Shown in pieces: positions 22,495 through 27,173 of a DNA stretch of 27,173 nucleotides. Position 1 is the stretch's first letter, and each line of letters opens with the position of its first letter. The position numbers and the translations under genes are program-made. Source of the stretch: an uncultured Bacteroidota bacterium (GTDB taxonomy: Bacteria > Bacteroidota > Ignavibacteria > UBA10030 > UBA8401); contig CALETH010000003.1 in the NCBI GenBank assembly GCA_937920105.1, positions 1-27,173 of the forward strand, in the 5' to 3' direction. The notes under the pieces were generated by a model. It searched no databases. It worked only from the letters and a program-made list of their open reading frames with translations, and had not been told where the DNA came from.

Positions 22495-25400
22495 ATGACC
22501 AAACGGCTATTATGTATAGCTATTTTCAGTGTAATAATATTTTGTGAAAATATTATTGCACAGGGTGTTACCACAGCCGCAATAAGCGGGATGGTAACAA
22601 ATGCAAAAGGAGAAGCATTACCAGGTGTAACGGTGATGGCAGTTCACGAACCAACAGGAACAAGATATGGAATCACCACTCGTGAAGATGGGAAATATAA
22701 TCTTCCAAACTTAAAAGTAGGTGGTCCATATACTGTTACCGCATCAATAGTTGGATATGCTAAAAAAGAAAAAAAAGATATTTATTTACAATTATCACAA
22801 ACAGAACGCCAAGATTTTGTTTTATCAGAAGAAAATGTGCAAATGGAAGTAACGGAAATTACCGCAGAACGAAATACAATTTTAAATTCTTCAAGAACAG
22901 GAGCAGCAACTTCTGTTAATAAAAATTCTATAGAATCACTTCCTACCATTACCAGAAGAATTCAAGATTTTTCTCGTTTAACACCACAAGCAAGTGGTTC
23001 ATCTTTTGTTGGACAAGATAATCGTTACAATAATACAACAGTTGATGGTTCATACTTTAATAACTCATTTGGTTTAGGAGGACAACCTGGTGATAGAACA
23101 GGGGTTGCTCCAATTTCTATAGAAGCTATTGAGCAAATACAAGTTAACATTGCTCCTTATGATGTACGTCAGGGAAATTTTGTTGGAGCAGCAGTGAACT
23201 CTACAACCAAAAGTGGAACAAATGAAATTTCTGGTGCAGCATACTATATATTCCGTAATGAAAAACTTGTTGGAACAAAAGCAGGAGATTTAACCTATAA
23301 TCCTGGAACATTTAGATACAACCAAATAGGAGTACGTCTTGGTGGCCCAATTATACAAGATGAACTATTCTTTTTTACCAGTTTTGAAAATGATGCTTTA
23401 GTACAACTAGGTACAACCTTTCTTGCAAATACTGGTGGGCAAACCGTTGGAGGAAACATAACCAGAGTATTAGAAACAGACCTCACTACATTAAGCAGTT
23501 TCTTAAAAACAAATTTTGGATATGAAACAGGTCCATACCAAGGATATGACCATGAAATTCCTGCATTACGGTTACTTGCAAAATTGGATTATAACATGGA
23601 TGATGAAAATAAATTCACACTTCGTTATGTACATCTTAATTCAATTACCGATGTATTAGCGTCAAATTCTAATTCACTAGGATTTGGTAATAGACAATCC
23701 AGAACAGATGCATTAAATTTTCGTAATTCAAATTACCAAATAACAGAAAATATTCGCTCAGTTGTAGGTGAATGGAATACAATAATCGGTAATACAATGT
23801 CAAATAATCTTATTGTAGGATATTCATATAGTGATGAAAGTCGTAAATCAAGAGGTGAATTTTTTCCATTTGTAGATATTCTTAGCAGTGGTACTACCTA
23901 TACTTCTTTTGGGTTTGAACCATTTACTCCTAATAATGAACTTCGTTATAGCAGTATTCAATTACAAGATAATTTTACTTACTCTTTAGATAATCACTTT
24001 TTAACATTTGGTATAAGTGCAGAACGATACCAATCTGAAAACGTATTTTTTCCAGGTTCACAAAGTGTCTATTCATACAGTAGTTTAAATGATTTTTATA
24101 CTGATGCAAATAATTATTTAGCAAATCCTACTGTAGATACCTCCACTATTACGTTACGAAGATTTCAAGTACGTTGGTCAAATATTCCAGGACAAGAAAA
24201 ACCAATACAACCACTAAAAGTAATTTATGCAGGTGCATATCTACAAGATGAATTTCAAGCAACAGAAGATATTCGTCTTTCTTTAGGATTTAGAGTAGAT
24301 GTCCCATACTTTGAACAAACAGGATACCGAAATACAGAAGCAGAAAGTTTTACTTTTAGAGATGAAACAGGTAAAGATGTTAAATACAGAACAGATAAAC
24401 TTCCTGACCCAAATCTTTTATTTTCTCCACGTTTTGGTTTTAACTGGGATGTAATGGGAGACCGTACAGTTCAATTACGTGGTGGAACGGGAATTTTTAC
24501 TGGAAAACCAGCATATGTTTGGATTTCTAACCAAATAGGTAATAATGGTATTCTTACAGGTTTTGCACAACTTGATAATACTAAATCAAGACCTTTTAAC
24601 CCAGACCCAAATCATTATAAACCTACTTCAGTAAGTGGTACACCTGCTTCTTCTTATGAACTTGCTTTAACAGATAAAAATTTTAAATTTCCACAATTAT
24701 GGAGAAGTAATATTGCTGTTGACCATCAACTTCCATATGGTGTTGTAGCAACTGCAGAATTTCTCTATAATAAAGATGTGAATGGTGTATATTACATCAA
24801 TGCAAATCTTGATGCTCCTAATGCAAATTTTGTAGGAGTAGATAGTCGTCCACGATGGACAACCAGCGATACCAGCAAAATCATTAACAAAATTACCAAT
24901 GCAATTGTAATGAAAAATCAAAATGTTGGTTATTCATGGAGTGCATCATTCTCATTAGAAAAATCATTTGCAGAAGGATGGTTTGCTAAAACCGCTTACA
25001 ACTATGGTGTATCAAAAAATACTGTTGACCCAGGTTCTATTGCTTCTGGTTCATATTACGGTAATCAACACAGTGGAGACCCAAATAATCCCGGAGTAGG
25101 CTATTCTGCTAATTCACCAGGTCATAGGTTTTTTGTAACAGCATCGTATCGTGGAGAATATCTTGATATGGGTGCTACAACAGTTTCTGTGTTTTTTGAA
25201 GGTCGTACTATTGGTAATGGTAGTTATGTTTATGCTGGAGACCTTAATGGAGACCTTGGTACAGCAAACGACTTAATCTATATTCCAAAAGATGCTTCAG
25301 AAATGAATTTTCAACAATATACTTATAATAATAATACCCCTAATGATGCAACGGATGATATTGTATTCACACCTGAACAACAACAAGAAGCATGGGAAGC

Positions 25401-25779
25401 ATATATCAAGCAAGATGAATATTTAAATGCTAACAGGGGGAAATATGCAGAACGTGGTGCAGTATTTATGCCTATGGTGTATAGAGCAGATTTAAGTCTT
25501 ATTCAAGAAGTATTTACTGATTTATTAGGAAAACGTAACTCATTACAAATTAGAGCAGATTTTCTTAACGTTACTAACTTATTAAATAGTAATTGGGGAA
25601 CAGGGCAACGTTTCGTTTCTACACAGCCATTAACAAGTCCATCAGCTGACGCAAATGGAAAAGTACGGTATCGTTTAAGAAATATTAATGATAAATTAAT
25701 TAGTAAAACATTTGAACCAACGGCAGGAATTGATGATGTATTTAGAATTCAATTAAGTGTAAAATATACATTTAATTAA
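22495..25779 (+). CDS. TonB-dependent receptor with carboxypeptidase-regulatory-like domain
   Basis: Outer-membrane receptor of 1094 aa. The signal peptide ends near ENIIAQG (about 23). A CarboxypepD_reg-like beta-sandwich follows (about 28-112: ISGMVTNAKGEALPGVTVMAV, DGKYNLPNLKVGGPYTV, SIVGYA). A plug domain occupies about 125-240 (SLPTITRRIQDFSRLTPQA, DNRYNNTTVDGS, IEAIEQIQVNIAPYDVRQG, GAAVNSTTKSGTN). The rest is a large barrel ending in an aromatic-rich C-terminal strand (IQLSVKYTFN). This matches Oar/OmpA-related receptors of the FCB group, which import large ligands or act in export and adhesion. No classical TonB box is obvious. No SusD partner follows, so it is not a SusCD pair. AAGGAG lies before the ATG. 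The product is a likely major outer-membrane protein, but its ligand is unknown. Confidence 0.92.
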   Translation: MTKRLLCIAIFSVIIFCENIIAQGVTTAAISGMVTNAKGEALPGVTVMAVHEPTGTRYGITTREDGKYNLPNLKVGGPYTVTASIVGYAKKEKKDIYLQLSQTERQDFVLSEENVQMEVTEITAERNTILNSSRTGAATSVNKNSIESLPTITRRIQDFSRLTPQASGSSFVGQDNRYNNTTVDGSYFNNSFGLGGQPGDRTGVAPISIEAIEQIQVNIAPYDVRQGNFVGAAVNSTTKSGTNEISGAAYYIFRNEKLVGTKAGDLTYNPGTFRYNQIGVRLGGPIIQDELFFFTSFENDALVQLGTTFLANTGGQTVGGNITRVLETDLTTLSSFLKTNFGYETGPYQGYDHEIPALRLLAKLDYNMDDENKFTLRYVHLNSITDVLASNSNSLGFGNRQSRTDALNFRNSNYQITENIRSVVGEWNTIIGNTMSNNLIVGYSYSDESRKSRGEFFPFVDILSSGTTYTSFGFEPFTPNNELRYSSIQLQDNFTYSLDNHFLTFGISAERYQSENVFFPGSQSVYSYSSLNDFYTDANNYLANPTVDTSTITLRRFQVRWSNIPGQEKPIQPLKVIYAGAYLQDEFQATEDIRLSLGFRVDVPYFEQTGYRNTEAESFTFRDETGKDVKYRTDKLPDPNLLFSPRFGFNWDVMGDRTVQLRGGTGIFTGKPAYVWISNQIGNNGILTGFAQLDNTKSRPFNPDPNHYKPTSVSGTPASSYELALTDKNFKFPQLWRSNIAVDHQLPYGVVATAEFLYNKDVNGVYYINANLDAPNANFVGVDSRPRWTTSDTSKIINKITNAIVMKNQNVGYSWSASFSLEKSFAEGWFAKTAYNYGVSKNTVDPGSIASGSYYGNQHSGDPNNPGVGYSANSPGHRFFVTASYRGEYLDMGATTVSVFFEGRTIGNGSYVYAGDLNGDLGTANDLIYIPKDASEMNFQQYTYNNNTPNDATDDIVFTPEQQQEAWEAYIKQDEYLNANRGKYAERGAVFMPMVYRADLSLIQEVFTDLLGKRNSLQIRADFLNVTNLLNSNWGTGQRFVSTQPLTSPSADANGKVRYRLRNINDKLISKTFEPTAGIDDVFRIQLSVKYTFN

Positions 25780-25801
25780 AATATTCATTTTCAATATATT
25801 C

Positions 25802-25838
25802 AAAACAGCGATGAAAAATATCTCATCGCTGTTTTTTT
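25802..25838 (+). terminator. Rho-independent terminator after the TonB-dependent receptor
   Basis: CAGCGATGA (25806-25814) and TCATCGCTG (25823-25831) form a 9-bp stem with A4 before and T7 after. Confidence 0.92.
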
Positions 25839-25903
25839 ATTTTTGATAATTCCGTAACTTAAACACATTAAAAATTATTTCACCTCATTATAGTTAAAAC
25901 ATT

Positions 25904-27097
25904 ATGAAAAGATTTTTTGTTGTATCACTACTTTTTTTTGTTCACACACTTTTTGCTGCAACACCATACACCATTCTTATTTCTTTTGATGGTTTTCGTT
26001 GGGACTATGCAAACCGCGGACTTTCACCAAACATTCAACAACTTCAGCAACGCGGAATTTCTGCACTCTCATTACGTCCGGCATTTCCAAGCAAAACATT
26101 TCCCAATCACTACACAATAGTAACAGGAATGGAACCAGAACATCACGGAATAATCGGAAACGATTTTATCAATTCAGCCAACGGAAAAAAATATAAATAC
26201 ACAGATACACTTTCTTCTCGTGAAAGCGAATGGTATAATGGCGAAGCAATTTGGGAAACCGCACGAAAAAATAAAATTATTACTGCATCATACTTTTGGC
26301 CCGGCTCAGAAGTCAATGATGAAACACGTCGACCAAATTATTATGAAAAATATTTTCACACACGTCCATATTCCGAAAGAGTAGATGGAGTTATAAAATG
26401 GTTACAACTTCCAATAGAAAAACGTCCAAAACTCATCACTCTGTATTTTGATGCAACAGATTGGCAAGGACATCGTTACGGACCAAATAGTGAAGAAGTG
26501 AATACAGCAATTCAACAACTTGATAGTACACTTGGATATTTAATCAATAATTTAAAAGAAATTCAGATGTATGATAGCACAAATATTATTATTGTTTCAG
26601 ACCATGGAATGAGTGAAGTAAGTAAAGAACGGGTAATTGACATCAAAACAATGATTGAAGAGTATGAAGTTGAGGTAGAGTGGGACGGTCCATTAATGAT
26701 GCTTGAACCCAAGGATAAAAATAACAAAGAAAAAATTTTCAAAATATTACAAACAAACGAATCTCATTATAAAGCATACACAAAAGAAACAATACCATCA
26801 TATTATCATTTTTCTGAACATCCATTTATTTATTCTATAATTCTTGTTGCGGAAACTGGTTGGTCATTAAAAAATAAAAAAAGTCCAGTTTTCGGAAGAG
26901 GAAATCATGGATACGATAAAAATAGTTTGGAGATGCATGGAATTTTTGCTGCTACCGGACCTTCATTTAAAGAAGGTTATGCAGCAGGAACAATATGGAA
27001 TATCGATATTTATCCATTACTTTGTAAAATTCTCAATATTTCACCAAACAAAAATATTGATGGAAAACTTGAACGAATAGAATATATTTTGAAATAA
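25904..27097 (+). CDS. Exported nucleotide pyrophosphatase/phosphodiesterase-like ectoenzyme (alkaline phosphatase superfamily)
   Basis: Exported two-zinc phosphodiesterase of 397 aa. The signal peptide ends near HTLFAATP (about 18). Metal and catalytic residues of the NPP family are visible: Asp in ILISFDGFRWDY (about 29), nucleophile Thr65 in FPSKTFPNHYTIVTG, Asp and His in FDATDWQGHRYGP, Asp and His in VSDHGMS, and His in GRGNHGYDKN. The usual EEPD of the third block is DATD here, with the ligand Asp kept. NPP enzymes hydrolyse nucleotide or phospholipid phosphodiesters; in bacteria they commonly scavenge extracellular nucleotides. The substrate cannot be read from the sequence. The start has no strong SD. 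It forms a single-gene unit after the receptor terminator, and its stop codon is followed directly by a heptamer repeat. Confidence 0.92.
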   Translation: MKRFFVVSLLFFVHTLFAATPYTILISFDGFRWDYANRGLSPNIQQLQQRGISALSLRPAFPSKTFPNHYTIVTGMEPEHHGIIGNDFINSANGKKYKYTDTLSSRESEWYNGEAIWETARKNKIITASYFWPGSEVNDETRRPNYYEKYFHTRPYSERVDGVIKWLQLPIEKRPKLITLYFDATDWQGHRYGPNSEEVNTAIQQLDSTLGYLINNLKEIQMYDSTNIIIVSDHGMSEVSKERVIDIKTMIEEYEVEVEWDGPLMMLEPKDKNNKEKIFKILQTNESHYKAYTKETIPSYYHFSEHPFIYSIILVAETGWSLKNKKSPVFGRGNHGYDKNSLEMHGIFAATGPSFKEGYAAGTIWNIDIYPLLCKILNISPNKNIDGKLERIEYILK

Positions 27098-27131
27098 GAA
27101 TCAGAAATTAGAAGACAGAATTCAGAAAGTT
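27098..27131. repeat. Degenerate heptamer repeat GAANNNA directly after a stop codon
   Basis: Units beginning GAA start at 27098, 27104, 27111, 27118 and 27125 (for example GAAGACA, GAATTCA), four of the five 7 bp long. The array begins at the base after the TAA of the phosphodiesterase gene. The last 40 bases of the window show nothing else. Confidence 0.55.
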
Positions 27132-27173
27132 TTTATCAGTAAAAATTCATAATAATCCTAACAAATCAGCGTT

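Noticed and set aside
22495..25779. SusC of a SusCD polysaccharide-utilisation locus
   Set aside because: No SusD-like gene follows; a terminator and an unrelated phosphodiesterase come next, and the plug/barrel pattern is Oar-like.

Overview
The window is about 27 kb of AT-rich bacterial chromosome (roughly one third G+C by eye), densely coding on both strands. Several features point to the Bacteroidota/Ignavibacteriota/Kapabacteria (FCB) assemblage. These are a TonB-dependent receptor with an N-terminal carboxypeptidase-regulatory-like domain, a DUF5916-type outer-membrane protein with a CBM9-like N-terminus, PAS/hybrid histidine kinases, and an actinobacterial-style fused 2-oxoglutarate decarboxylase/dehydrogenase (Kgd type). 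Clear AGGAG-type ribosome binding sites on several genes make a typical SD-poor Bacteroidales genome less likely. The placement is an inference; there is no rRNA in the window. No tRNA, CRISPR array, transposase or integrase was seen.

Layout. (1) 100-2859: a membrane-anchored cytochrome P450-like protein lacking two normally conserved arginines, convergent with a translationally coupled pair, enoyl-CoA hydratase and a Rid-family protein. (2) 3031-7256: a DUF5916/CBM9 outer-membrane protein and an S41 peptidase lipoprotein, closed by a strong terminator. (3) 7344-9625: a consensus promoter, a small coiled-coil lipoprotein plus a coiled-coil LysM protein, then PhoH, with two more terminators and REP-like palindromes. 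(4) 9707-12106: a minus-strand hybrid histidine kinase (PAS-GAF-HisKA-HATPase-REC-REC). (5) 12257-17808: a minus-strand block with the Kgd-like enzyme upstream of a compact type II restriction-modification operon (amino-methyltransferase, HinP1I-like endonuclease, small unknown ORF). (6) 18202-20829: a second hybrid kinase abutting an NlpC/P60 lipoprotein. (7) 20958-27097: an M20 dipeptidase, a TonB-dependent receptor and a nucleotide pyrophosphatase/phosphodiesterase-like ectoenzyme. The first two of these are followed by hairpin terminators; the last is followed by a heptamer repeat.

Functional themes are envelope and exported-nutrient handling (TonB receptor, S41, M20, phosphodiesterase, DUF5916, LysM and NlpC proteins), two sensory kinases, central carbon metabolism (Kgd, crotonase) and genome defence (R-M).

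The most unusual signals are four. First, a restriction enzyme that aligns with HinP1I (GCGC) is paired with a TSPPY-type amino-methyltransferase, which for a GCGC site implies N4-methylcytosine; GCGC occurs only three times in the window. Second, the P450 has lost the ExxR arginine and the arginine of the Cys loop. Third, a family of short degenerate phased repeats (7-, 8- and 9-bp periods) sits at gene ends and often contains the stop codon. Fourth, perfect 10-12 bp members of these repeats lie in inverted orientation at the two ends of minus-strand genes, so a full-length transcript would carry complementary 5' and 3' ends.
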